A DNA stretch of 64,000 nt from Caulobacteraceae bacterium PMMR1 (GTDB lineage Bacteria; Pseudomonadota; Alphaproteobacteria; Caulobacterales; Caulobacteraceae), in contig JPOM01000001.1 of the NCBI GenBank assembly GCA_000733915.1, positions 434,001 to 498,000 of the forward strand, given 5' to 3'. Both the position numbers and the translations under genes were made by a program. This document shows positions 55,907-64,000 of this stretch, piece after piece. Numbering within the stretch: position 1 is the stretch's first letter; every line of letters begins with the position of its first letter. The notes beneath the pieces were generated by a model. The model ran no database searches, was not told the DNA's origin, and saw nothing but the letters and a program-made list of their open reading frames with translations.

Positions 55907-56578
55907 ATGCGGATCCTGATCGTCGAAGACGACGTCGGCGCGGCCGAGGCCATGCGCAAGGGCCTGGGCGAGGCGGGTCACGACTGCGCCCTGACCTACG
56001 ACGGCGATGCGGGTCTCAAGGCGGCGGAGGCCGGCGGCTTCGACGTCCTGGTTGTGGACCGCATGATGCCCCGGCTCGACGGCATCGCCATGGTGGAGCG
56101 CCTGCGTCGACAGGGCGACCAGACCCCGGTGCTGTTCCTGTCGGCGCTGGGCGAGGTCGACGACCGCGTGACGGGGCTGAGGGCGGGCGGCGACGACTAC
56201 CTGGTCAAGCCCTATGCCTTCCCCGAGCTCATCGCCCGCCTCGAGGCCCTGAGCCGCCGGCGCGAGACCGGCGCGGTCGCGACCTCGCTCAAGGTCGGCG
56301 ACCTGGAGATGGACCTGATCGGCCGCAGCGTGCGCCGCGCCGGCCAGGAGATCGACCTGCAGCCTCGCGAGTTCCAGCTGCTGGAGTTCCTCATGCGCCA
56401 CGCCAACCAGAGCGTGACCCGCACCATGCTGTTGGAAAAGGTGTGGGAGTATCACTTCGACCCCCAGACCAACGTCATCGACGTGCACATCAGCCGGCTG
56501 CGCGCCAAGATCGACAAGGGCTTCCCGGTCCAGATGCTGCAGACGGTGCGCGGCGCGGGCTACCGGCTGGAGGGCTGA
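55907..56578 (+). CDS. OmpR-type response regulator without adjacent kinase
   Basis: A 223-residue regulator. Receiver: [25 protein letters not shown], phospho-acceptor Asp51 in [13 protein letters not shown], and [32 protein letters not shown]-binding: [54 protein letters not shown] 55907. Regulators of this TctD/QseB-like type usually sit next to a HAMP-kinase; none is here, since ahcY follows after 137 bp. Degradation or relocation of the kinase is possible. Confidence 0.92.
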   Translation: MRILIVEDDVGAAEAMRKGLGEAGHDCALTYDGDAGLKAAEAGGFDVLVVDRMMPRLDGIAMVERLRRQGDQTPVLFLSALGEVDDRVTGLRAGGDDYLVKPYAFPELIARLEALSRRRETGAVATSLKVGDLEMDLIGRSVRRAGQEIDLQPREFQLLEFLMRHANQSVTRTMLLEKVWEYHFDPQTNVIDVHISRLRAKIDKGFPVQMLQTVRGAGYRLEG

Positions 56579-56627
56579 TCCGCCCGCCGCGCGCGGGAGG
56601 CCTGACCGGCCTAGCTGTCGGCCGTTC

Positions 56628-56647
56628 ACATAAAGATATCCTTATGT
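56628..56647. promoter_or_regulatory. 20-bp near-palindrome upstream of ahcY, candidate methionine-cycle operator
   Basis: ACATAAAGATATCCTTATGT is palindromic at 18 of 20 positions and stands out as AT-rich in a GC-rich region. It lies 69 bp before the ahcY ATG. ATAAAGATATC-type palindromes have, as I recall, been predicted upstream of methionine-cycle genes as targets of ArsR-family SAH-responsive regulators in alphaproteobacteria. I see no SAH or SAM riboswitch fold in the leader. Confidence 0.6.
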
Positions 56648-56715
56648 CCGGGTTGCCGCCTCAAGGCAGGGCGGCTAAGAGGGCGACCTCACGCAGATCC
56701 TGGACCGTTTCCGCC

Positions 56716-58107
56716 ATGGCCGACTACATCGTTCGCGACCTCTCCCTTGCCGAGTGGGGCCGCAAGGAGATCGAGATCGCCGAGACGGAGATGCCGGGCC
56801 TGATGGCGGTGCGGGCCGAATTCGGCAAGGACCAGCCGCTGAAGGGCGCTCGCATCGCCGGCTCCCTGCACATGACGATCCAAACCGCCGTCCTGATCGA
56901 GACCCTGCAGGCCCTGGGCGCCGAGGTGCGCTGGGCCTCGTGCAACATCTTCTCCACCCAGGACCATGCGGCGGCCGCCATCGCCGCCCGCGGCGTCCCC
57001 GTCTTCGCCGTGAAGGGCGAGACCCTGGAAGAGTACTGGGACTACGCGCACCGCATCTTCGAGTGGTCCGACGGCGGCTACCCAAACCTGATCTTGGACG
57101 ACGGCGGCGACGCCACCCTGCTCTGCGTGCTCGGCCCCAAGGCGGAAGCCGACCCGAGCCTGCTCGACACCCCGCAGAACGAAGAAGAAGAGGCGCTCTA
57201 CGCCGTCATGAAGCGGTATCTGCGCGAGAAGCCGGGCTTCTACAGCGCCATCCGCGACGCCATCAAAGGCGTGTCCGAAGAGACGACGACGGGCGTGCAC
57301 CGTCTTTATCAGATGCAGCAGCGGGGCGAGCTGCCGTTCCCTGCGATCAATGTCAACGACAGCGTCACCAAGTCGAAGTTCGACAACCTCTACGGCTGCC
57401 GCGAGAGCCTGGTGGACGCCATCCGGCGCGGCACCGACGTGATGCTGGCCGGCAAGGTGGCGGTGGTCTGCGGCTACGGCGATGTGGGAAAGGGCTCGGC
57501 CGCCTCCCTGCGCCAGGGCGGCGCCCGGGTGAAGGTGACCGAAATCGACCCGATCTGCGCGCTGCAGGCGGCCATGGAAGGCTACGAGGTCGTGACGCTT
57601 GAGGACGCCGCCAGCGAGGCCGACATCTTCGTGACCGCGACGGGCAACAAGGACGTCATCACCGTCGACCACATGCGGGCGATGAAGAACAACGCCATCG
57701 TGTGCAACATCGGGCACTTCGACTCCGAGATCCAGATTTCGGGTCTGCGCAACTTCAAGTGGGACGAGATCAAGCCGCAGGTCCACCACGTGGAGTTCCC
57801 GGACGGCAAGAAGATCATCGTGCTGTCGGAAGGCCGGCTGGTGAATCTCGGCAACGCCACTGGCCACCCGAGCTTCGTCATGAGCGCGTCCTTCACCAAC
57901 CAGACGCTGGCCCAGATCGAGCTCTGGACGCAGGGATCGAAGTACGAGCGCAAGGTCTACACCCTGCCCAAGCACCTCGACGAGAAGGTCGCGATGCTGC
58001 ACCTGGACAAGCTCGGCGCGAAGCTGACCAAGCTTCGGCCGGAGCAGGCCGACTATATCGGCGTGTCGGTGCAGGGCCCCTTCAAGCCCGAGCACTACCG
58101 CTACTGA
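56716..58107 (+). CDS. ahcY: S-adenosylhomocysteine hydrolase
   Basis: A 463-residue AhcY that splits SAH to adenosine and homocysteine and so relieves methyltransferase inhibition. Motifs: [72 protein letters not shown] site [19 protein letters not shown], and the end [26 protein letters not shown] 56716. The neighbouring gene on the right encodes a SAM-dependent methyltransferase, which would generate its substrate. Confidence 0.98.
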   Translation: MADYIVRDLSLAEWGRKEIEIAETEMPGLMAVRAEFGKDQPLKGARIAGSLHMTIQTAVLIETLQALGAEVRWASCNIFSTQDHAAAAIAARGVPVFAVKGETLEEYWDYAHRIFEWSDGGYPNLILDDGGDATLLCVLGPKAEADPSLLDTPQNEEEEALYAVMKRYLREKPGFYSAIRDAIKGVSEETTTGVHRLYQMQQRGELPFPAINVNDSVTKSKFDNLYGCRESLVDAIRRGTDVMLAGKVAVVCGYGDVGKGSAASLRQGGARVKVTEIDPICALQAAMEGYEVVTLEDAASEADIFVTATGNKDVITVDHMRAMKNNAIVCNIGHFDSEIQISGLRNFKWDEIKPQVHHVEFPDGKKIIVLSEGRLVNLGNATGHPSFVMSASFTNQTLAQIELWTQGSKYERKVYTLPKHLDEKVAMLHLDKLGAKLTKLRPEQADYIGVSVQGPFKPEHYRY

Positions 58108-58129
58108 CCGGCGCGGGCTAGGAGGGCGC

Positions 58130-58846
58130 ATGCACCCCAGCGCCCTCGACCTCGGCCGTCGCTTTTTCCAGACGTACGCCTCCCACGCCAAGCTCGGGTC
58201 GATCCTGGATCTGGGCGCCTTGTCGGTGAACGGCGGCCTGCGACCGTTCGCGCCGACGTCCGCGCGCTATGTCGGCGTGGACCTCGAAGCCGGGCCCAAC
58301 GTCGATGTCGTGGTGGCGCCGGGCGAACCGCTGCCCTTCGCCGACGGCGCGTTCGACGCGGCGGTCAGCACCTCTTGCTTCGAGCACGATCCCGCGTTCT
58401 GGGCGACCTTCCTCGAGCTCGGACGCTGCGTTCGCGAAGGCGGACTGCTCTACATCAACGCGCCCTCGAACGGCGACGTGCACCGCTGGCCCTGGGACTG
58501 CTGGCGCTTCTATCCCGACGCCGGGGCGGCGCTGGCGAGCTGGGCGCGCCGGAGCGGCATGGCCATGACGCTGGTGGAGTCCTTCATCTCGCCCCAGGGC
58601 TCGGGACGTTGGAACGACTGCGTCATGGTGTTCGTCCGCGCCGAACTTGAGACCTTGGAAGGACCGCGCCTGGTGGACGGGGTGCGGGGCGCGACCAACA
58701 TCCGCAAGCTCGGCGACGAGACGCTGCACGCCTTTCGCCGCGAAAGCGAGGACCGGCGCAAGTATGACGGCCGCACCGTCCGGGGCCTCGCAAAACGGGC
58801 GGAGCGCGCCATCGGCCGCGCGTTCGGGCGACGCAGGGCGGGCTAG
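58130..58846 (+). CDS. Class I SAM-dependent methyltransferase
   Basis: A 238-residue methyltransferase with a typical SAM fold: SILDLGALSVNGGLRPFAP (motif I, degenerate D-L-G-x-x), YVGVDLEAGPNVDVVVAP (motif II) and LPFADGAFDAAVSTSCFEHDPAFWATFLELGRCVREGGLLYINAPS. The GDVHRWPWDCWRFYPD segment is seen in methyltransferases of cell-surface glycan clusters. Substrate unknown. Starts 22 bp after ahcY in the same orientation, consistent with coupling to SAH removal. Confidence 0.85.
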   Translation: MHPSALDLGRRFFQTYASHAKLGSILDLGALSVNGGLRPFAPTSARYVGVDLEAGPNVDVVVAPGEPLPFADGAFDAAVSTSCFEHDPAFWATFLELGRCVREGGLLYINAPSNGDVHRWPWDCWRFYPDAGAALASWARRSGMAMTLVESFISPQGSGRWNDCVMVFVRAELETLEGPRLVDGVRGATNIRKLGDETLHAFRRESEDRRKYDGRTVRGLAKRAERAIGRAFGRRRAG

Positions 58847-58856
58847 GAGGACAGGC

Positions 58857-59576
58857 TCAGCGCGGGATGGCGGCCGTCTTGCGCAGCACCACCTGGCGAT
58901 AGACGGCCTCGAGCTCGAAATAGTCGCGGAAGGCGCCGTGGAAGCGATCCACCGCCTGCTTGACGCCGGGGCCGCCGATCTCGCTCTCGTCGTGCCAGTA
59001 GTCGTCCAGGATCAGCAGCCCGCCGGTCCGCAGCAGGGCGGCGCAGAAGCACAGGTCGATCATCACCGCCCAGGCGGTGTGGCTGCCGTCGACATAGATC
59101 AGGTCGAAGGCGTCGCCGGCCGCCAGGCGTTCGGGCAAGAGATAGGTCGAGAAGCCCTTGTGCACGCGCAAGGACCGGAAGCCGAGCTTTGCGGCGTTGC
59201 GGTGAAAGCGCGGCTCCACCTCCAGGTACTTGGGCTCAGGGTTCAGGGCCGGGTCGAACCAGGGGTCGATGACGGCGACGTCCAGCCGTCCTGGCAGGAG
59301 ATGGTCCATGAAGGCGAGGTTGCGGCCCTCATAGGCGCCGATCTCAAGGTAGCCGATCGGGCCCGCGCGCGCCTCGGCCCAGCGGCGCAGGATCGGCGCG
59401 ATGTAGGCGATGTTGTTGTCCGCCCAGGCGTCGGTGAACTCATAGGCCCGCTCGGCGACGTGCGCCTGGAACGCCTGCAGCTCGCTCGCGTCCCTCGGCC
59501 CGCCCAGCATGGTGCGCGCGAAGGCCGGGACGAAGCGGCCGTTCAGACCGGACAGGTTCGTGAGGCTTGAGACCAT
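58857..59576 (-). CDS. Class I SAM-dependent methyltransferase (Methyltransf_24 type)
   Basis: A 239-residue methyltransferase: GYLEIGAYEGRNLAFMDHLLPG (motif I), VAVIDPWF (motif II acidic), DLIYVDGSHTAWAVMIDLCFCAALLRTGGLLILDDYW (post-I). This is the Methyltransf_24 / CmcI-like pattern that often acts on sugars or secondary metabolites. ATG 59576 is the natural start. It converges with the other methyltransferase gene (10-bp gap). Substrate unknown. Confidence 0.82.
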   Translation of the reverse strand: MVSSLTNLSGLNGRFVPAFARTMLGGPRDASELQAFQAHVAERAYEFTDAWADNNIAYIAPILRRWAEARAGPIGYLEIGAYEGRNLAFMDHLLPGRLDVAVIDPWFDPALNPEPKYLEVEPRFHRNAAKLGFRSLRVHKGFSTYLLPERLAAGDAFDLIYVDGSHTAWAVMIDLCFCAALLRTGGLLILDDYWHDESEIGGPGVKQAVDRFHGAFRDYFELEAVYRQVVLRKTAAIPR

Positions 59577-59685
59577 GGCGGGGTAAGGAGCTCGATTGCG
59601 AGCCGCCACCCTGCCACGAGCCGGTTAAGGAACCGGTTTCGCCCGGCGCCTGCGCAGCGGCAGGCGCGCGGACGAGCCTTGACGC

Positions 59686-60813
59686 CTATTCCGCCGCCAT
59701 CAGGGTCGCCACGCCCCGGTTGCGGAAGTTGACGGTCTTCAGGAAGGCGATGCCCTCCTCGGCGATGGCGTCGCCCACCATGGTGTCGCCCTCGGCCTTC
59801 AGCTCATCCATGTCGACATACATGGCGTAGAAGGCGCGGGTCCGCTCGGTGATGATCCCGGCGTTCAGCAGCGTCTTGATCAGCACGCGGAAGATATTGG
59901 CGCTTTCCTTCATCTCCTCGCGCCGCTTCTCGTCGGTGACCGCGGTCTGCAGCTCTTCCATGACGCGATCGGCGTCCAGGCCGAACTGCTCATAGACCGC
60001 CCGCTGCTGCAGGGGATTGACCAGGTTGAACAGCAGGTTCTGGAAGCAGTGCGCGGCCCAGTCTTCCACGACGGCGTGTTCTTCCGCGTTCAGCTTGGGG
60101 ATCGTCCGATCCGCCCACAACTTGCCGAACTTGTGGTGGAAGGCCTCGTCAGTCATCACCAGCTGGAACAGCTTGCGGCCGAGGGGGTCGGTGGTGTGCT
60201 GGAAGAAGGTCGCGAACGCGCCCATCGCCAGGCCCTCGATCAGCATCTGCATGCCGACGATCTTCTTGTAGACCTCCGGCGCGCTGATGATCTCCACCAT
60301 CAGGTTCTTCAGCGTCTCGCCGCAAGGCAGCGGCGTGCCCCAGCGGGCGCGGATATAGGCGGCGAAGGCGGTGACGTGACGGGCCTCTTCGCGGGCCTGG
60401 TTGGCGGCGTATTCCTGCGCGCCCTGGTCCTTCAACACGTGGCAGAGCGAGGCGGACAGGTTCAGCGCGCCCTGCTCGCCATGCAGGATGGCCGACAGGT
60501 TCCAGCGCACGATCTCGTTCATGAAGCGGATGCGCTCCTTCTCGGAGAGCGAGTTCCGCACATAGTCGAGCTGCATCGGGATGAAGAAGTCCTCAGGCAT
60601 CAGGGCCTGGTTCTCCAGGTCGAACGGCTCGGAGAAGTCGATGTAGGTCTTGTCCAGCGGATCCCAAAAGTGATCATGGGTCGCCGAGATGATCTTGTCG
60701 AAGGCCGGCGAGCGGTTGTTGTAGCGATCGACTTCGAGCATCGCCTCGAAATCGTCTGGCGCGACGGCGTCGTACATCGCGTCCTTGGTGATATTCCGGA
60801 TCGCCGTCGTCAT
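59686..60813 (-). CDS. Ferritin-like diiron protein of the RNR-R2/AurF superfamily
   Basis: A 375-residue four-helix diiron-carboxylate protein. Candidate ligands appear in the expected order: E in ILHGEQGALNLSAS, E-E-x-x-H in QAREEARHVTAFAAYI, E in MLIEGLAMGAFATF and E-x-x-H in VMTDEAFHHKFGKLW. The family includes oxygenases and R2-like proteins; the reaction here is unknown. ATG 60813 has a GGGAG site; ATG 60834 is an alternative. A promoter (TTGACG, 18 bp, CATAAG) lies upstream. Confidence 0.75.
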   Translation of the reverse strand: MTTAIRNITKDAMYDAVAPDDFEAMLEVDRYNNRSPAFDKIISATHDHFWDPLDKTYIDFSEPFDLENQALMPEDFFIPMQLDYVRNSLSEKERIRFMNEIVRWNLSAILHGEQGALNLSASLCHVLKDQGAQEYAANQAREEARHVTAFAAYIRARWGTPLPCGETLKNLMVEIISAPEVYKKIVGMQMLIEGLAMGAFATFFQHTTDPLGRKLFQLVMTDEAFHHKFGKLWADRTIPKLNAEEHAVVEDWAAHCFQNLLFNLVNPLQQRAVYEQFGLDADRVMEELQTAVTDEKRREEMKESANIFRVLIKTLLNAGIITERTRAFYAMYVDMDELKAEGDTMVGDAIAEEGIAFLKTVNFRNRGVATLMAAE

Positions 60814-60876
60814 GCTGCTCGCTCCCGTCGCCATCGTGAACGCGTCGCGCACGCGCGCCCTGCCATTATGACGCAG

Positions 60877-60906
60877 CTTATGCCGGTTTGCCCGAGGCGC
60901 CGTCAA
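60877..60906 (-). promoter_or_regulatory. Candidate promoter of the diiron-protein gene
   Basis: On the minus strand -35 TTGACG (60901-60906) and -10 CATAAG (60877-60882) are separated by 18 bases, about 65 bp before the ATG at 60813. The boxes are near consensus in an otherwise GC-rich area. No operator is recognised. Confidence 0.5.
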
Positions 60907-60947
60907 GAGAAAAGTGACGCCCGCGTCACGTTTCCTCGGGCGAGCGC

Positions 60948-61463
60948 TCAGGCCTGAGCGAAGGCGACCTCCAGGATGGCGCTGAGGCCCTCTGCGTCGA
61001 GGGCGCCAAAGGCGCCGGGCCGGTCGCAGTCCACGTCCAGCACCGCGATGAGCCGCCCGCCGGCGTCCCTGACCGGCAGCACGATCTCGCTGCGGGAGCG
61101 GCTGTCGCAGGCGATGTGGCCGGGGAACGCCTCCACGTCCGGCACGATCTGAACCTCCCCGGTGGCCGCCGCCGTCCCGCAGACGCCCCGGCCGAAGGCG
61201 ATCCTCAGGCACCCGAGCGTCCCCTGATAGGGGCCCACCACCAGCTCGCGGGGGCGGTCGGTGTCCACGACGTAGAAGCCGGTCCAGAAGCAGGCTTCGA
61301 AGCTCGCCGCCAGCATGGCGGCCACGGTGGCCATGCGCGCGGTGAGGTTGGGCTCGCCCGCCAGCACGGCGGCGACCTCGTCCTTCAGCTCGGCATAGCG
61401 CCGGGCCTTCTCGGCGGGGGTGGCGGACAGGGGCAGGCGCTCGGGGGCGAAGGACTCGGCCAT
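60948..61463 (-). CDS. msrC: Free methionine-(R)-sulfoxide reductase (GAF domain)
   Basis: A 171-residue GAF-domain fRMsr that reduces free Met-R-sulfoxide. The three Cys regions are present: LGCLRIAFGRGVCGTAAATGEVQIVPDVEAFPGHIACDSRSRSEIVLPV, and FWTGFYVVD near the start. ATG 61463 is used, with GTG 61472 possible. It precedes no obvious partner. It would repair oxidised free methionine in the cytosol. Confidence 0.88.
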   Translation of the reverse strand: MAESFAPERLPLSATPAEKARRYAELKDEVAAVLAGEPNLTARMATVAAMLAASFEACFWTGFYVVDTDRPRELVVGPYQGTLGCLRIAFGRGVCGTAAATGEVQIVPDVEAFPGHIACDSRSRSEIVLPVRDAGGRLIAVLDVDCDRPGAFGALDAEGLSAILEVAFAQA

Positions 61464-61495
61464 GGCGGCCACTTAAGCTCGGGCGGGCCCCGGCG

Positions 61496-62062
61496 CTAGG
61501 CGAACAGCTCGGGCCGGCGACGCCGGAGTTCAGCGGTGAGCAGCGCCGTCTTGATGTCGGGCAGCTCGCCCCGGTCGGCGAGGGCGGCCAGCTCCCGGAG
61601 CGGCGTCTCGACCACGGCGATGTGCTCGCCCTCGCCCTCTGCGCCCCCGCCCGCGCCGACCCGGTCGCTGGCGCGGACCGCGGCGAGGTAGAGCCAGATC
61701 TTCTGGGTCAGGACGCCCGCGCTCGACCAGAAGCCGCCCACGCGCTCCAGCTCGCCCAGGCGATAGCCGACCTCCTCCAGCCCCTCGCGGCGGATGCAGG
61801 CCGCTGCGTCCTCGCCCGCGTCGATCAGGCCGGCGGGCGCCTCGAGCAGCGGCCAGGCCTCGCCCCGCACGACGGTCGTGGCCCGGGGCGCGCGCGCCAG
61901 GATCGCCACCCGCCGCTCAGGATCGTAGGGCAGGGCGCAGGCGGCGTCGGCGCGGTCCACCACCTCGCGGTGCTGGCGCGCGTCCCCCACGCCGAGCGTG
62001 ATCCCGCGCACCGTCAGCCAGCCCCGGAAGAGAACCTCCTCGCCAAGGACCTCGAGCTTCAC
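61496..62062 (-). CDS. NUDIX hydrolase
   Basis: A 188-residue NUDIX enzyme, ADP-ribose pyrophosphatase-like. The Nudix box reads GLIDAGEDAAACIRREGLEEVGY, matching GX5EX7REUXEEXGU. Preceding APAGL and following WSSAGVLTQKIWLYLAAVR match the ADPRase (NudF) subgroup. GTG 62062 overlaps the stop of DUF423 (GTGA). Substrate could be ADP-ribose or another nucleoside diphosphate derivative. Confidence 0.9.
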   Translation of the reverse strand: MKLEVLGEEVLFRGWLTVRGITLGVGDARQHREVVDRADAACALPYDPERRVAILARAPRATTVVRGEAWPLLEAPAGLIDAGEDAAACIRREGLEEVGYRLGELERVGGFWSSAGVLTQKIWLYLAAVRASDRVGAGGGAEGEGEHIAVVETPLRELAALADRGELPDIKTALLTAELRRRRPELFA

Positions 62063-62418
62063 CGGGGCCCCTCGCGCACGAGGACGACCAGCAGCGCCAG
62101 CCAGCCGGCGATCAGCATCAGCCCGCCCAGGGGCGTCAGCGCGCCCCAGGCCCGCACGCCCGTGACCGCCAAGAGGTCGAGCGAGCCGGCGAAGACGAGG
62201 CCGCCGACGCCGAACAGCCAGACCGCCGCCCCGCCCAGCCGCCGGCTGCGGGCGAGCAGGCTCGCTGCGGCCAGCGCCGCCGCCGCATGGACGCCCTGAT
62301 AGTGCGCGCCGGTCTCCAGCCACGCCTTGGCGGCGGGGGCGGCCCCATGCGCGGCGAAGGCGCCTGTCGCCACCGACAACAGGCCGTTCAGCGCCGCCAG
62401 ACCCAGGCTCCACCGCAT
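62059..62418 (-). CDS. DUF423 membrane protein
   Basis: A 119-residue DUF423 (YgdD-like) protein with four hydrophobic segments. The N-terminal AALNGLLSVATGAFAAHG and W-L-E-T-G-A-H-Y-Q-x-x-H-A segment and the G-S-L-D-L-L-A-V-T-G turn are family hallmarks. Function unknown. It is coupled to the NUDIX gene by a 4-bp overlap. Confidence 0.9.
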   Translation of the reverse strand: MRWSLGLAALNGLLSVATGAFAAHGAAPAAKAWLETGAHYQGVHAAAALAAASLLARSRRLGGAAVWLFGVGGLVFAGSLDLLAVTGVRAWGALTPLGGLMLIAGWLALLVVLVREGPR

Positions 62419-62593
62419 CGCACTTGGCTCCTCGCCGCTCGTCCCGGAGCATCGGGCGTCCGATCGGGTGAGCTGACCGACGCAAGGTCACCGTTGCGCC
62501 GGACGCACCCTCGACCTTACCCTCCGCCGGCCGGGCGGCAAGCGGTCCCCGCCCGAGAGGGACCGCGCACGCCAGGCGAGGAGACGGCCGGCC

Positions 62594-63712
62594 ATGCTGA
62601 CCAAGGGCGACGACTTTCCGATCCACCAGACCCCCGAGCCGATCGCCTATGCGGGGACGGACCGGAACTTCTACGATCGCTACTTCTTCAACGGCTATGC
62701 GCCGGCGGGCGAGGCGGGCCGGGCGGACGCCTTTTTCGCCTGCGCCTTTGGCGTCTATCCGCATCTGAACGTCGCGGACGCGGCTTTCGTGGTGGTGCGC
62801 GACGGGGTGGAGACGGCGCTGCACGCCAGCCGGCACCTGAACATGGAGCGCATGGACCTGCAGGTCGGGCCCGTCGCCATCGAGGTTCTGGAGCCCCTGC
62901 AGCGGCTCAGGGTGAGCGTGGACGCGCCGGAACAGGGTCTCCGCGCCGAGCTCATCTTCGATGGCCGCGCCTTCCCCATCGAGGAGCCGCGCTTCATCCG
63001 CCGCCAGGGCCCGCGGACCCTCATGGACGTGACGCGTTTGACCCAGAACGGGCGCTGGACCGGCTGGATCGAACTCGACGGCCGGCGCGAGAGCGCCGAC
63101 GGCTTCTGGGGCACGCGCGACCGCTCCTGGGGGGTGCGCCCGATCGGTGCGCGCGATCCGCAGGAGACGCCTCCCGCCGCCCCGCCTCAGTTCTATTGGA
63201 TCTGGGCGCCGGCGAGCTTCGAAAGCGGCAGCTTCTTCTTCCACGTCAACGAGGACGCGGCGGGCCGGGCCTGGAACAAGCGGGCGGTCTGGGTCCGCGA
63301 CGGGGCCAGCGCAAGCGCGCAGGATCACAACGATGACGCGACGGTGAACGTGCAGTGGCGGTCGGGGACGCGGCATGCCGATGGGGCTCGGGTGACCCTG
63401 CGCGACGAGGGCGGCGAGCGCGTCATCAGCTATCGCCCGCGCTACGAGTTCTTCATGCTGGGCCTGGGCTACGGCCATCCCAAGTGGGGCCACGGCATGC
63501 TGCACGGGCCGCTGACGGTGGAGCGCGAGGACTTCCGCCTCGCCGACCTCGACCGACGCCTGCCGCAGCACCTGCACGTGCAGGCGCTCTGCGAGGTGAC
63601 CTATCGCGACCCCTCGGGGCGCGAGCTCGCCGGCCGCGGCGTCCTGGAGCAGCTGGTGATCGGCCCTCACGCGCCGTCCGGATTCACCGACGTTCTGGAT
63701 ATGGCCCGGTGA
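62594..63712 (+). CDS. Uncharacterised soluble protein, possibly CrtC/AttH-like
   Basis: A 372-residue soluble protein without signal or TM. Predicted mostly beta: alternating segments such as TALHASRHLNMERMDLQVGPVAIEVLEPLQRLRVSVD, and WTGWIELDGRRESADGFWGTRDRSWGVRP with many Trp/Gly turns, then GLGYGHPKWGHGMLHGPL. The W-G-x-R-D-x-S-W-G-V-R motif is seen in lipocalin-like hydratase/AttH proteins, so a lipid- or terpenoid-binding role is possible. It overlaps the following phosphotransferase gene by 4 bp (GTGA), a conserved-looking pairing. Confidence 0.6.
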   Translation: MLTKGDDFPIHQTPEPIAYAGTDRNFYDRYFFNGYAPAGEAGRADAFFACAFGVYPHLNVADAAFVVVRDGVETALHASRHLNMERMDLQVGPVAIEVLEPLQRLRVSVDAPEQGLRAELIFDGRAFPIEEPRFIRRQGPRTLMDVTRLTQNGRWTGWIELDGRRESADGFWGTRDRSWGVRPIGARDPQETPPAAPPQFYWIWAPASFESGSFFFHVNEDAAGRAWNKRAVWVRDGASASAQDHNDDATVNVQWRSGTRHADGARVTLRDEGGERVISYRPRYEFFMLGLGYGHPKWGHGMLHGPLTVEREDFRLADLDRRLPQHLHVQALCEVTYRDPSGRELAGRGVLEQLVIGPHAPSGFTDVLDMAR

Positions 63713-64000
63713 CGCTCGCCGAGCGCCTGCAGGCCTATCTCGCCGATCTCTGGGGCCGGCCGGTCGCGGTGGAGAACCTGTCGCGCATCCCCGGCGGCGC
63801 CAGCCGCGAGACCTATCGCTTCGACGCGGTCGTGGGCGGCGAACGGCGCGGCTTGATCCTGCGGCGCGACCCGACCGCCAGCCTGATCGACACCGACCGT
63901 CGGCTCGAGTTCCTGGCCTTCCGCTCCTTCCAGCACACGGCGGTGCCTGTGCCCGAGGCCATCGCGCTCGAGCCCGGGAGCGGGCACGTGCTGGAGCGGC
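63709..64000 (+). CDS. Aminoglycoside phosphotransferase (APH)-family kinase, partial
   Basis: The first 97 codons of a phosphotransferase-family protein, cut by the window edge. It has the N-lobe pattern of APH/choline-kinase-like proteins: VENLSRIPGGASRETYRFDAVVGGERRGLILRRDP (ATP Lys-equivalent Arg region) and FLAFRSFQHTAVPVPEAIALE. Such proteins near acyl-CoA genes often act in lipid or CoA-linked catabolism rather than antibiotic resistance. GTG 63709 overlaps the stop of the upstream gene. Confidence 0.75.
   Translation, partial: MTLAERLQAYLADLWGRPVAVENLSRIPGGASRETYRFDAVVGGERRGLILRRDPTASLIDTDRRLEFLAFRSFQHTAVPVPEAIALEPGSGHVLER

Noticed and set aside
56648-56715. SAH riboswitch before ahcY
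   Set aside because: The expected conserved core and pseudoknot sequences were not found in the short leader; a DNA palindrome is the better explanation.
61496-63670. 724-codon frame on the minus strand
   Set aside because: Only the last 188 codons encode the NUDIX protein; the rest is antisense to the gene at 62594 and crosses DUF423 out of frame.
63709-64000. Antibiotic resistance gene
   Set aside because: Although APH-family, the visible part lacks features specific to aminoglycoside kinases, and its coupling to the upstream gene points to metabolism.

Overview
The window is GC-rich, gene-dense DNA that looks like the chromosome of an alphaproteobacterium of the Caulobacterales (Caulobacter/Phenylobacterium/Brevundimonas type). 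Supporting this are an RpoH with the QKKLFFNLR box, the petP-petR-ilvE cluster, a DivJ-like histidine kinase beside an FzlA-like glutathione-S-transferase protein, a CobT-type cobaltochelatase subunit, split c-type cytochrome maturation genes and many 4-bp ATGA/GTGA gene overlaps. The genus assignment is inference.

Layout. 1-7.1 kb: housekeeping genes (SirB1-like, yraN, rsmI, TraB/GumN, an XRE regulator with its membrane partner, TetR, an AhpD-like gene, rsmD, petR-petP). 7.2-14.9 kb: ilvE, then a tightly overlapped run modB-modC-crtY-crtI-crtB (molybdate uptake plus the lycopene/beta-carotene steps), then a cytochrome c' and a cytochrome b561-type gene. 14.9-22.3 kb: a decayed mobile region. 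It holds a P4-type integrase cut off near an IS256-family element that has itself lost an internal segment, a complete TacA/TacT-type toxin-antitoxin pair with a palindromic operator, a small orphan gene, a frameshifted large serine recombinase whose reading frame runs antisense into tRNA-Arg(CCG), a frameshifted IS481/IS3-like element and a deleted IS481-family element. 22.3-45.4 kb: core genes including a cox subunit IV-like gene, rpoH, a pteridine-reductase-like SDR, folB, a GH1 glycosidase, pyrE, an Lrp regulator, hslVU, rluD, hisI, a VIT-type transporter, thiG, an acyl-CoA synthetase, hemF, recR, ccmI and an S10 peptidase. A patch of gene fragments lies just left of thiG. 45.5-46.5 kb: an apparently intact second copy of the IS481-family element, inserted at a CTAG that contains the cobT stop codon. 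46.5-64 kb: cobT, divJ-like, fzlA-like, ccmE-ccmF-ccmH, degP-like, an OmpR-type regulator, ahcY, two methyltransferases, a ferritin-like diiron protein, an fRMsr, NUDIX and DUF423 genes, and an uncharacterised protein followed by a phosphotransferase cut by the window edge.

Themes. Four genes (pyrE, an OmpA-like lipoprotein, ccmF, the serine recombinase) are each broken by what looks like a single missing base, two of them at G/C homopolymers. Residual sequencing indels are therefore a serious alternative to real mutation. I see no CRISPR array, phage-defence island or clearly new multi-gene system. The most interesting leads are the mod-crt transcription unit, the structured minus-strand RNA region at 30274-30444, the methionine-cycle-type operator before ahcY, and the layered decay of the tRNA-Arg island.
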